NCBI GenBank assembly: GCA_022824585.1
Contig: JAJDZN010000115.1
Coordinates: 1-43,991 of the forward strand
Length of the DNA: 43,991 nt
From: Bryobacterales bacterium
Lineage (GTDB): Bacteria; Acidobacteriota; Terriglobia; Bryobacterales; UBA6623
Direction: 5' to 3'
Positions within the stretch are counted from its first letter, which is position 1. Every line of letters begins with the position of its first letter. The position numbers were made by a program, and so were the translations under genes. A model generated the notes under the pieces. The model did no database searches, was not told where the DNA came from, and saw only the letters and a program-made list of their open reading frames with translations. Of the stretch, positions 1-8,480 are shown in pieces.

Positions 1-90
1 AAGAAGGAGGTCGTCGCCGCCCGGTACTACGATGTTCCGGCAAGCGCGGTCGAAAGAGCAGCGCAGGACCAGAAGGAGACTGCGGCATGA
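1..90 (+). CDS. C-terminal end of an unidentified protein (partial)
   Basis: An open frame runs from the first base to the TGA at 88-90 and encodes about 29 residues ending in KETAA. Its stop overlaps the ATG of the methyltransferase at 87 (ATGA), so the two are almost certainly translationally coupled in one operon. DUF1156/DUF499 cassettes commonly carry helicase, phospholipase-D or small accessory genes, but the fragment is too short to assign. Function unknown. Confidence 0.6.
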   Translation, partial: KKEVVAARYYDVPASAVERAAQDQKETAA

Positions 91-2918
91 CCGTAGACGA
101 CCGCCGCCTCATTGAGGACTACCTGCCGCTGGACGTGCTAAATGCCATTGCGTCGAGGGAAAAGCTCCATCCGCGCCGATACGTGGAACTGGTCCACTAC
201 TGGCCCGCCCGCCGACCGATTACGGCATGCCGCGCAGCTATCTTTGCAGCACTGGCACCAGCGCCGCGCACCGATACTGAACGCGACGAGGTTGCATCCT
301 TCGTAGCCAAACTCTCCGCCTATCAGCCCAATCCCATGACCGTGGCAGAGGCGTGCGAGCGGATCAAGAATCTCCACGGCGGGCAAAGACCTAAAGTCTT
401 GGATATGTTCGCCGGAGGCGGGGCGATCCCCCTCGAAGCCGCACGCCTCGGTTGTGAGAGCTACGCCGTCGACTACAACCCGGTCGCACACCTGATCGAG
501 TTATGCACGCTGGTCTATCCGCAGACCTTTGGTCCGAGCTTGGCGGACGACTTCCAGAGATGGAGTTCCGTGATTCTCGATCGGATGCGGACGGAGATTG
601 GCGATTTGTACCCACCCATCGACCTGCCACGGACCGATGAAGTGTCGGACCAGGCACAACTCTTTGGGGGACGAAATCCCAAGTCTTCCGGCCAAGCGGA
701 TCCCGTGGCGTACATCTGGGCGCGCACTGTCCCATGTCGGCGCCCAGGCTGCAGGGTGCCGGTTCCATTGGTACGCCAGTCGTGGCTACGCAAGAAGGGC
801 GGGGCCATCGCTGCAGTGCCACGAATCGAGGATGGCGAGCGACTGCGTTGGGACATCGTGTCGGGGACCTCCGCGCGCGCCGTGTCGCAGCAGACCGAGC
901 AGACCGGTTCGGGTCAGGCGGTGTGCGTAGCCTGTAACACACCAGCGCCATCAGATCACGTCAAGGAGATGGCGGTCGCTGGACGTATGGGGGAATCGCT
1001 CGCCGCCGTCGTGGCCGCGCTTCCGCCCAAGAAGCCTACAGCGAAGAAGCGGCGAAAGGTCTATCTGTCACCGGATGCCCTTGCCATTCCGCTAGACCGA
1101 AGTTCCGGGCCAGAAGCGAAGCGAGAGAACGCACTTGATCAACACCTCGTCGCCCTTGAATCCGAACTCGACCTACCCCTCCCTGACGAAAACTTGCAGG
1201 GTAAACTCCGCGACCAGTTGCCTGCCTATGGCATCGAGGGCTATCGGGAACTGTTCACTCCTCGGCAACTGCTCGTACTCTTCACGCTCGTCAACCACGT
1301 CCGCCGTGCGCATGCAGAGATGCTCTCTGACAACATGCCAAAGGACCGAGCACGAGCATTGGCGACCTTCTTGGCAATGGCGTTCGGCCGTTTCGTGATC
1401 ATGTTCAATAAATTCTCTCGATGGGAGCCTCAAGATCAGATCACGAGGGGCGCGATCGGTGACCGCCAGGCGCTGAAGATGATTTATGACTTTTCCGAGA
1501 TCAGTCCCTTTGCGGCTACTACAGGGAGTCTTCCATTCGCACTGGAGCGCGAAGCGTTCTGCATTCGAGAGCTTGCGAAGATTAGAAATGCGTCGAGAGT
1601 AGCCCGCGGCAACGCCGAGAAGCTGTTCTATGACGACGAGACCTTCGATGCGGTGATCACCGATCCACCCTACTACAGCAGCATCTTCTACGCAGACCTG
1701 TCGGCATTCTTCTACGTCTGGCTCAAGCGACTGGTCGGCGACCTATACCCAGAACACTTCGCCCTCTCTGCTCCGCCGAAGAGGAGGGAAGCCGTGGCCC
1801 AACCGAGCGAGCACGGCGGCGACGCAGACAAAGCAAATGAGCACTATGAGCGTTTGATGCGCAATTCCCTAGCCGAGGCGCGACGGGTTCTGAAGCCGGG
1901 TGCGCCGTTGGTCTGTGTATATGCGCACAGAACGACCGAGGGTTGGGCGACTCTGATCCGTGCGCTTGTTGGAGCGGGGATGACTGTCACCGAGGCTTGG
2001 CCGGTGCAGACGGAGTCACGTGGCCGTGTCAACGCCCTTGGTGCCGCGGCACTCTCCGACAGCATCTTCTTTGTCGCGCGCCGGCGAATGCAGGCCGGCA
2101 TCGGCGAGTACGAGTTGGAAGTTGAGCCCGCACTCCACCGGATCGCACGCGAGCGTGTCAAGACCCTGTGGAACGGAGGCAAGGGCATTGGCGGCGCCGA
2201 TCTGTTGATGGCAGCCGTTGGCGCGGGATTACGTGCCTATACCCGGTTCGAGCGGGTGGACTATGCGAACGGCGAGCCAGTATCCGCCGAATCATACCTG
2301 CGAGAGGTCGAAGGCGTCGTGCTGGACGTAATGCTCGACGAGATTTTCGGCCTGCGAGGCACGGCAGTCGCCGCCGTGGACGCAATTAGTCGGTTTTACA
2401 TTCTGTGGCGCTTCACGTACCGGGAGGCCAGCATCGAGGCCGGGGACGCCTATGTTTTCTGCTACCCGCAAGGCATCGAAATCGACGGTCCCACCGGCCT
2501 GACTGGCAACGCCCCGAAGCTTGTCGAGAAATCCGGCAGCAAGTTCCGCGTGCGCAACTACACGGAGCGGGGCGACGACGAGACGCTCGGCATTAGCACG
2601 GACGGAACATCCGCGCCGCTGGTGGACCTGCTGCACCGGCTGCTATGGCTGCTCGACGAACGACCGGCCCTTGTTCCAAAGTATCTCGAAGCAGCCGGTC
2701 CGAACCGAGAACAGCTTCGACTGGTGACGCAAGCCCTGTCGGCCCCTGTGCTCGGTCGACCGGAAGCTGTGGAGATATCGCCAACTGCGGAGCTCGGCGC
2801 CCTGACACGGCTGAATGCCAATTGGCGGAGCATTGTGGAGGGCACGGCGTACGCGCACGAGATTGAATCTCTTGTCATCGGGCGGCAAGATCTGTTTGGC
2901 GGAGAGAATCCTTCATGA
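87..2918 (+). CDS. DUF1156 Zn-ribbon adenine-specific DNA methyltransferase (COG1743 type)
   Basis: Predicted N6-adenine DNA methyltransferase of a defence cassette, 943 aa. The N-terminus (about residues 7-60) has the DUF1156 pattern, with a YWPARRP block. The SAM-binding motif I is LDMFAGGG (about 105-112), and the catalytic motif IV is DPPYY (about 526-530), typical of amino-methyltransferases. Cysteines near 217/222 (CRRPGC) and 280/283 (CVAC) form the zinc-ribbon insert characteristic of COG1743. The start ATG overlaps the preceding stop and the stop overlaps the next gene's ATG (ATGA), so it is in an operon with the DUF499 ATPase. COG1743 enzymes replace PglX in some BREX types and also occur with DUF499 elsewhere, where they are thought to mark self DNA. 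No endonuclease domain is visible in it. The methylation target is unknown. Confidence 0.9.
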   Translation: MTVDDRRLIEDYLPLDVLNAIASREKLHPRRYVELVHYWPARRPITACRAAIFAALAPAPRTDTERDEVASFVAKLSAYQPNPMTVAEACERIKNLHGGQRPKVLDMFAGGGAIPLEAARLGCESYAVDYNPVAHLIELCTLVYPQTFGPSLADDFQRWSSVILDRMRTEIGDLYPPIDLPRTDEVSDQAQLFGGRNPKSSGQADPVAYIWARTVPCRRPGCRVPVPLVRQSWLRKKGGAIAAVPRIEDGERLRWDIVSGTSARAVSQQTEQTGSGQAVCVACNTPAPSDHVKEMAVAGRMGESLAAVVAALPPKKPTAKKRRKVYLSPDALAIPLDRSSGPEAKRENALDQHLVALESELDLPLPDENLQGKLRDQLPAYGIEGYRELFTPRQLLVLFTLVNHVRRAHAEMLSDNMPKDRARALATFLAMAFGRFVIMFNKFSRWEPQDQITRGAIGDRQALKMIYDFSEISPFAATTGSLPFALEREAFCIRELAKIRNASRVARGNAEKLFYDDETFDAVITDPPYYSSIFYADLSAFFYVWLKRLVGDLYPEHFALSAPPKRREAVAQPSEHGGDADKANEHYERLMRNSLAEARRVLKPGAPLVCVYAHRTTEGWATLIRALVGAGMTVTEAWPVQTESRGRVNALGAAALSDSIFFVARRRMQAGIGEYELEVEPALHRIARERVKTLWNGGKGIGGADLLMAAVGAGLRAYTRFERVDYANGEPVSAESYLREVEGVVLDVMLDEIFGLRGTAVAAVDAISRFYILWRFTYREASIEAGDAYVFCYPQGIEIDGPTGLTGNAPKLVEKSGSKFRVRNYTERGDDETLGISTDGTSAPLVDLLHRLLWLLDERPALVPKYLEAAGPNREQLRLVTQALSAPVLGRPEAVEISPTAELGALTRLNANWRSIVEGTAYAHEIESLVIGRQDLFGGENPS

Positions 2919-5815
2919 GTATCAACCTCCATCCCTGGCTGCAGTGCGTGGACTTGCATCCTGATGTGCTGTCCGACGACTTCTCCGAGGACATCTTCGC
3001 GCTCGATCTCGGCGGCCTGTCCGACTACCTGATCGGCAAGGATCTCGGGCAGGCAGACGCGCACCTACCGCGCGTCCCGGCCGTGTACCGCGACGCCGAC
3101 AACTTCTTCGCCGCATCCTACCTGACGAGCGGTCTCAAGTCTTTGCTCGAAGACGTGCTAGGACGCCTTGCCGGCGCGGACGGCAACCGCGTGCTCAAGC
3201 TGCTGACCCCTTTCGGAGGCGGTAAATCGCATACCCTGGCCGCCCTACTGCACGCTGCGCGCTCGCGCGCGACACTTGATACTCTACCGGAGGCGGTCGG
3301 ATTGCCTAAGCCCGAGTCCGTGCGGGTCGCAGTGGTCGATGGGCAGTTCTTCGACGCAACCAGCGGCAAGCGCGTCCCGAGCGGGGACATCACCGCCCGA
3401 ACTGTCTGGGGCTGGATCGCCTGGGCGCTCGGCGGCCGGGAAGGCTATGACCTAGTGCGTGCTCAGGACGAGGCGCGGGTCGCTCCAGGCGGCGATGCTC
3501 TGGTCGGGTTACTCAAGGGCGGGCCAAGCCTGATCCTGCTCGATGAGCTACTGGAGTACCTCATCAGCGCTGGCGGTGTCCGCATCGAGCAGACCACACT
3601 CCGGGATGAGACGCTGTCGTTCCTCAAGCGGCTGACCGTGGCGGTCGGTAACGTCGACAATGCCGTATTGGTGTACTCCCTGCAATCCAGTAAGCGCGAA
3701 TCTCTCGAATACACCAATCTGCTGCACACAGTCGAGCATCTGGCGGCTCGCAAGGACCAGCGGCGGGAGCCGGTGGAAGGTAACGAAATCCTCCGCGTAA
3801 TCCAGCGCCGGCTGCTCGCCAAGGCGCCCGAAGCGACCGCGGCTGCCATGACGGCGAACGCTTACGGCCAGGTTTTCACGCAGATGCGGCGCGCCTATGC
3901 TCACGGCGAAGCGGAGCGCCAACAGGCGGAGGAAGAAGGGCTGGCACTGCGCGACCGTATCAGGGCGTCCTATCCCTTTCATCCCGCCCTGATCGACCTG
4001 ATGCGCGAGCGCTGGGCCGCCATACCAGATTTCCAGCGTACGCGCGGCGCCCTGCGCTTTCTGGCTTCCTGCCTGCGAGCCGCCCATCGCGCCGGCGGCT
4101 CGCGCCTACTGCTGGGTCCCGGCGACGTTCCCATCCACGATGCGGAAGTCCGTCTCGCGTTCTTCAAGGAAGTCGGACAGCGTGAGGACTTCCAAGCCTG
4201 CGTGGAGCACGACTTCGTCGGCGCGAACGCTCGCTCCCGACGCATCGACGAGAGACGCGCGCGGGAAGTCACGGCCGAAGCCGGGAAGCTGCCGGCCACG
4301 CGCCTCGCCACCACCATGCTGCTCTATTCCTTTGGTGGACTACGGCGCGAGGAGAGCGACCCGGGAGATCTGCTTCCGCCCGGCATCGGCGAGCCCGACC
4401 TACTCGGTGCGAGCATAGGTCCGGAACTCGATAGCACCACGATCCAAGCGTGCCTGAAGGAACTCAAGGAGCAGTGCCTGTATCTGCATTTCGACGCTGT
4501 GCGCTACTGCTTCAAGAAGGATCCCAACGTCACCTTACTGGTCGAACAGGAGGCAGAGGCCATAGCCCGTGACGAGACCCGTGTTCGGACCCGCATCCGA
4601 CAAGCGATCGAAGAGCGTCTGGCCGGTCAGCGTGCCATCGTCTGGCCTGCGAAGTCCGGGGACGTGCCGGATCGCGAGCCGGAGTTCCTTATCGCCTACC
4701 TTCCACTAGAGTTCGCGGCACAATCGGCGACCGAGCAGAGACGCGACGCGCTTGCTCTCTGTGAGCAGTTCGGCAACCGCCAGCGGGAGTTCCGCAATGG
4801 ATTGGGACTGGCCGTGCCGGCGTCAGGGCAGGTCGAGATTCTGCGGCGCGCCGTGCGCTATCTGCTCGCGGTCGAGCGCGTTCAGGGGAAGTGGCGTGAG
4901 CACAACCTCACATCCGCCCAGAAGAGCCAGCTCAAGGAACGCGACGCGACGGAGAAGGCCGCGACCGAATCTGCCTTGCTGAAGCTCTACGGCGATGTGT
5001 GGCTCCCGGTATCGGGCGACCAGAGGCTCGAGTTCGAGACCGTCAGCCTAGGCGGCCGACCCCTCCAGACGACCCTCGACGAGAAAAAACGCGCCCTCAT
5101 ACATCAGCGCCTGATGGAACTCTTGACGACGGTCCAGAGGCGCATTTTCGGATCGGTAGCGCCGGGAAAAATCGCCGAACTCTTCAGCCTTGGCGAGGCG
5201 GGGACCGACCAATCCGGCATCGCGACCAATACCGTGCTCGCAGGGTTCTACGAATTCCTCGGCTTTCCGCGCCTGCTGTCCGCCGAAGCCGTGCGCAAGT
5301 CCATCGTTCGGGGCGTAGAGACAGGCCTGTTCGGCTACGTCACTGGGGACCCTACCCTCGACGACGACGGTCGATACCAGATCGACCGAAGCCGTGTCGC
5401 ATTTGAGCGCAGCGTCGACGACGACGAAATCGATCTGGACTCGGGCTTTCTCATTGCGCCAGTAGCACTTCCGGAGAAACCCTCATCAACGGGCGGTCAA
5501 ACGACTGGCGGTGACCAAAGTGACGGAGAGCTAGGGCAAACCGCTGACGGCGGCGGTCCGGAGCACGGCACGGATCCAGCGCCTGAACCACCCCAGCCTG
5601 ACGCCCCTAGCGGCCGAGAGATCGCTCTCTCGTTCACTGCGGACCCGAGCAACCTCTACGCGGCTTGGAACGCGCTGGCCAATCTCGCCGATCTGGCAGG
5701 CGAAGTCTCAATCAACGCTAGGAGCACACCACCGACCGGATACGACAAAGCCAAGTTAGAAAATGGCGTACTTGAGCCCCTCCGGGAACTTGGTCTGATT
5801 GAGGAGGACGGATGA
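2915..5815 (+). CDS. DUF499 family AAA-like ATPase
   Basis: Large ATPase, 966 aa, of the DUF499/COG1483 family, distantly related to BrxC/PglY. The Walker A is in the family-specific form PFGGGKSH (about 99-106), and the Walker B is LILLDELLEYL (about 206-216). The middle carries long charged helical stretches. Around residues 850-910 there is a low-complexity Gly/Gln/Asp/Pro linker before a conserved C-terminal tail that starts near ALSFTADPSN. It overlaps the methyltransferase by four bases, so the products are probably made in balance and may act as one complex. In related defence islands such ATPases are required for phage exclusion, but the mechanism is unknown. The usual extra partners (DUF3780, PLD-type helicase, PglZ) are not downstream here; they could lie upstream of the window. 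Confidence 0.88.
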   Translation: MSINLHPWLQCVDLHPDVLSDDFSEDIFALDLGGLSDYLIGKDLGQADAHLPRVPAVYRDADNFFAASYLTSGLKSLLEDVLGRLAGADGNRVLKLLTPFGGGKSHTLAALLHAARSRATLDTLPEAVGLPKPESVRVAVVDGQFFDATSGKRVPSGDITARTVWGWIAWALGGREGYDLVRAQDEARVAPGGDALVGLLKGGPSLILLDELLEYLISAGGVRIEQTTLRDETLSFLKRLTVAVGNVDNAVLVYSLQSSKRESLEYTNLLHTVEHLAARKDQRREPVEGNEILRVIQRRLLAKAPEATAAAMTANAYGQVFTQMRRAYAHGEAERQQAEEEGLALRDRIRASYPFHPALIDLMRERWAAIPDFQRTRGALRFLASCLRAAHRAGGSRLLLGPGDVPIHDAEVRLAFFKEVGQREDFQACVEHDFVGANARSRRIDERRAREVTAEAGKLPATRLATTMLLYSFGGLRREESDPGDLLPPGIGEPDLLGASIGPELDSTTIQACLKELKEQCLYLHFDAVRYCFKKDPNVTLLVEQEAEAIARDETRVRTRIRQAIEERLAGQRAIVWPAKSGDVPDREPEFLIAYLPLEFAAQSATEQRRDALALCEQFGNRQREFRNGLGLAVPASGQVEILRRAVRYLLAVERVQGKWREHNLTSAQKSQLKERDATEKAATESALLKLYGDVWLPVSGDQRLEFETVSLGGRPLQTTLDEKKRALIHQRLMELLTTVQRRIFGSVAPGKIAELFSLGEAGTDQSGIATNTVLAGFYEFLGFPRLLSAEAVRKSIVRGVETGLFGYVTGDPTLDDDGRYQIDRSRVAFERSVDDDEIDLDSGFLIAPVALPEKPSSTGGQTTGGDQSDGELGQTADGGGPEHGTDPAPEPPQPDAPSGREIALSFTADPSNLYAAWNALANLADLAGEVSINARSTPPTGYDKAKLENGVLEPLRELGLIEEDG

Positions 5816-5901
5816 CGCAAACTACACAACAGAACCACCATTCGTGACGATCGGAAGAGAAGGGAGTACAATAAACAATCCCCTGTATCACAGACTGCTA
5901 G

Positions 5902-7394
5902 ATGAATTATTGGGCGTATGGGCGTATGAACAAAAGTCAGGACTTCTTAGAACTTCTGGCTCATGCAATAGAGTCAGAAATCCAATCAAGAACTCGGACT
6001 GAGTTGCCATCTCTGTGCGATTCCCTCCAGCTTCCCGAGTCTCCGAACGATCCAAATCTGTCCAAGAGACAGTATATTTTCAGCCGTGTTGGGAAGCTCA
6101 AGACTGATTTCGCTCGCACTCAGCTAGTCGCGACGAAATTCATAGAGCAGTTTCCGATATCCAGTGGTAACGAGAAATCGTTCCAACTTGAAGAAATCCT
6201 GTGGAACGGATCATCTTACCCAATCATTTCGCTGAGAGTGCGCAGGGAGTTAGCCCGAGGCCTAAACAAGAGAGACATCTTGATCGACCCCGACGGTCTT
6301 CTGAACGCTCTAGACCGGCTATGGGTTCTAGAAACTCGACACGAAAAAGTTTCGGCCATGATTTCTGAGATTACCGGGGATCTATTTGGCCAACGACCTC
6401 TATTAAATATCCAAAATAAGGGGTCTCTTAAAGACCAAATCGTGTGCAACTTCATCGCAGAATCTGGCCCATGGTCAAATCTGACCCATGGTCAATAGAA
6501 TCCTTGTTCAAATCGCTCGGAGCATTTACTTGCTCGAGCAAGCGATTCGGCATGCTCGTCCAGTCCCTAGTGAGTGCTGAAGTGATACCAGAAGAATCCC
6601 AACAACTCGTACTAGTGCGAAAGGTAAATTCGGTCCTACGTCGATACAACCTTGAATTAGTGCAAAGAGACATCATTGATGGATACCCTTCGTTTACAGT
6701 TCAGACGATCCGATCCACTGTTTCAGGCCGACCGAAGAACTTAGTGTTTGCCTCCTCTATCAAGCCAGACATCCGATTCAAAGACGCGGTGAATAATGAC
6801 ATAGAGATCGTCACGCACGCTGACAAAGTATTGGTGTATGATCAGAATATTCCAGACTGTGGCCTGTTATGGAAAGACTTGCAGGATTGGTGGGTGCGGG
6901 AAAAACGCTACAGAAATGAGCGAGACGCACAAGTAGCCTTGTATAGACGGCTGTTAGCATCGTTGCCAACAAATTCTCCTCCTCAACGACTTCTTTTTAA
7001 GACATTGTTTCGACATTATCGAAGTACCTTTCCAAGGCTGCCAGCTCTATTGCCCGAAGTGTGGTTGCATTACGATCCGAAGACTGTTGAACAGCGTGGC
7101 AAGGAAGCGCTTCTACGTCAAAGGATGGACTTTCTGATTCTGATATCGCCATCACATCGGGTTGTGATTGAGGTCGATGGAAAACATCATTATACAGATG
7201 AAAATGGTCAGTCTTCCGGAAAAAAGTATGCCCTCATGGTGTCTCAAGATCGCGATCTTCGGCTTTCTGGATATGAGGTCTATCGATTTTCGGCAAGCGA
7301 GTTAGCTGGTCAGAGAGGAGAACAGATTGTACGTGATTTCTTTGACGAGCTATTCAGGAGATTCGGAATACATGCATTCCCAGACGACGACTAG
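5902..7394 (+). pseudogene. AbiJ-like protein with C-terminal DUF559-type nuclease, frameshifted by a 17-bp duplication
   Basis: Two overlapping frames, 5902-6498 and about 6444-7394, are halves of one gene. The N-half (start ATG 5902, or more likely ATG 5926, MNKSQDF) is helical. The C-half contains a PD-(D/E)xK-like nuclease of DUF559/Vsr type: MDFLIL, then VIEVDGKHHY, then a DR...GYEVYRF block before the end. The segment around VFASSIKPDIRF and ADKVLVYD resembles, from memory, the AbiJ N-terminal domain 3 family; this is tentative. Removing one copy of the near-perfect 17-bp repeat at 6462-6495 restores a single continuous frame (IAESDPWSIESLF). Base composition is clearly more AT-rich than the flanking genes, suggesting separate acquisition. 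It lies about 90-110 bp after the DUF499 gene and may have its own promoter. Probably an abortive-infection effector, now off. Confidence 0.72.
6462..6495 (+). repeat. 17-bp near-perfect tandem duplication that breaks the nuclease gene
   Basis: Copy one, atctggcccatggtcaa, is followed directly by copy two, which differs at one base (g to a at the sixth position). Seventeen is not a multiple of three, so the extra unit shifts frame, and the original frame hits TAG at 6496-6498. Deleting either unit joins the two halves of the nuclease gene. The single mismatch means the duplication is not brand new, or that the copies were corrected differently. The exact edges could be shifted by a base. Confidence 0.85.
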
Positions 7395-7681
7395 CTGATG
7401 GCTTGTCCCGAGGAGTAAATCAGGCTGGGTACGGCCTGGCGATAGTTTCCTCAGGATTGTCATAGATGGTCCTTCCGGTCGACAACTCTAACATGGATCA
7501 ATCCAGCCGCGTAAGATCATTGTCGCCTACTTTGAAGTATTCTTGACCGGTTGGCGTCGATGGTTTCGCTTGTCTGCAATGTGCGGGTAGGGGGTAGCTG
7601 ACAGCTCAAGGCCAGATATTCTGTGCAACCTCCCGCCGACAGACGTCTCCAACGATGGGCACAGTGCTGCAGCCCTCTTGA

Positions 7682-7921
7682 CTAGAGAACAAGATACGGG
7701 AACTTCTCAGTCGGCCGAAATCGCAGGCTGGGAATGTCTAGCTCGTGCGCATAGCGGCGTGAGCCGCTCTCCGGCTGTTCGCTGATCTGGCGGAGAGCGC
7801 CTTCTAACACGTCGACGAGGTCCAGCGCAACCGCTGTTCCCGCCTGCGCCATATAACGTTCGACCGCATCATCGATGTCGCGCAGCACCCGCTCGCGAAG
7901 GACGAGCGGCTTGCCGCTCAC
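7682..7921 (-). pseudogene. parE: ParE-type toxin, truncated at the C-terminus
   Basis: 79 codons of a RelE/ParE-superfamily toxin, starting with GTG (MSGKPLVLRERVLRD) that overlaps the antitoxin stop by four bases (GTGA). The middle matches ParE well (RYAHELD, LRFRP, FPYLVL), but a TAG follows FPYLVL. Family members run on for about 18-20 residues there, including the last beta strand and a V-x-R-V-L-H type motif. In another frame the downstream DNA to about 7606 reads VGDVCRREVAQNIWP and then a stop, which looks like the lost C-terminus after a frameshift; that part is tentative. Without the last strand the toxin is expected to be inactive or weak. Confidence 0.75.
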
Positions 7922-8160
7922 CGTCGGCCGGCGTCACGGACCCTGCTGCGGAGCCGGTCGCAATAGTGTGTGACCGCCTTTGGCGATCCCGCTCCTTCGA
8001 GAAGCAGGCCGCGCAGGCGCTGGCGGTCCCGGTCTTTGCGGATCAGTTCGAGGACATACTCGCTCGACGTTCTGTAACCTCGTGCGCTGACCTGATCGTC
8101 CACAAAGCTCTTGAGGGCCTCGGGAAGCGATATGTTCATCGTGCTCATCATACGGCGCAA
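7918..8160 (-). CDS. parD: ParD-type ribbon-helix-helix antitoxin
   Basis: About 80 aa as called; the more natural start is the internal Met giving MSTMNISLPEAL or MNISLPEAL. It shows the typical ParD/CopG-like N-terminal strand NISLPEALKSFVD, then GYRTSSEYVLELIRKD, the DNA-binding ribbon-helix-helix, followed by a toxin-binding tail. Its stop overlaps the parE start, giving the standard antitoxin-first operon. ParD dimers normally bind the promoter and neutralise ParE, a gyrase poison. Here the antitoxin looks intact while the toxin is damaged. Confidence 0.88.
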   Translation of the reverse strand: MRRMMSTMNISLPEALKSFVDDQVSARGYRTSSEYVLELIRKDRDRQRLRGLLLEGAGSPKAVTHYCDRLRSRVRDAGRR

Positions 8161-8480
8161 GTGGCATTGGCGAAGTTCGGCAAGCGAAAGGAAATGAGAC
8201 CCAGCCGTTGTCTTAGCTTTGCGAGAGCGATGCCGGAATCTCGATCGCGCTGGTTCTCAGCTTCTAGGGCGATCCGGGGGCACGTTCTTGGGACGCGTCA
8301 GTCTAGTAGGCCTCGTATCCCGATTCGTTTGAGGGCGCAGAAAGGGACAACCGTGGCCGACCGATCCCAAGTGTAGCGATCCAGCCTGCGCATCAGCGAA
8401 GCAGATCGGCTGACCGCAATCCTCAACAGACGCTGGTTCCCCCGTCTCTCTGCTCTAGGTTGAGAGACAATAGACGGGCT
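8161..8480. other. Intergenic stretch between parD and the sulfatase
   Basis: About 320 bases between two divergent genes. It must contain the parD promoter (minus strand) and the sulfatase promoter (plus strand). I see no convincing coding frame, RNA or long repeat in it. Confidence 0.4.
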
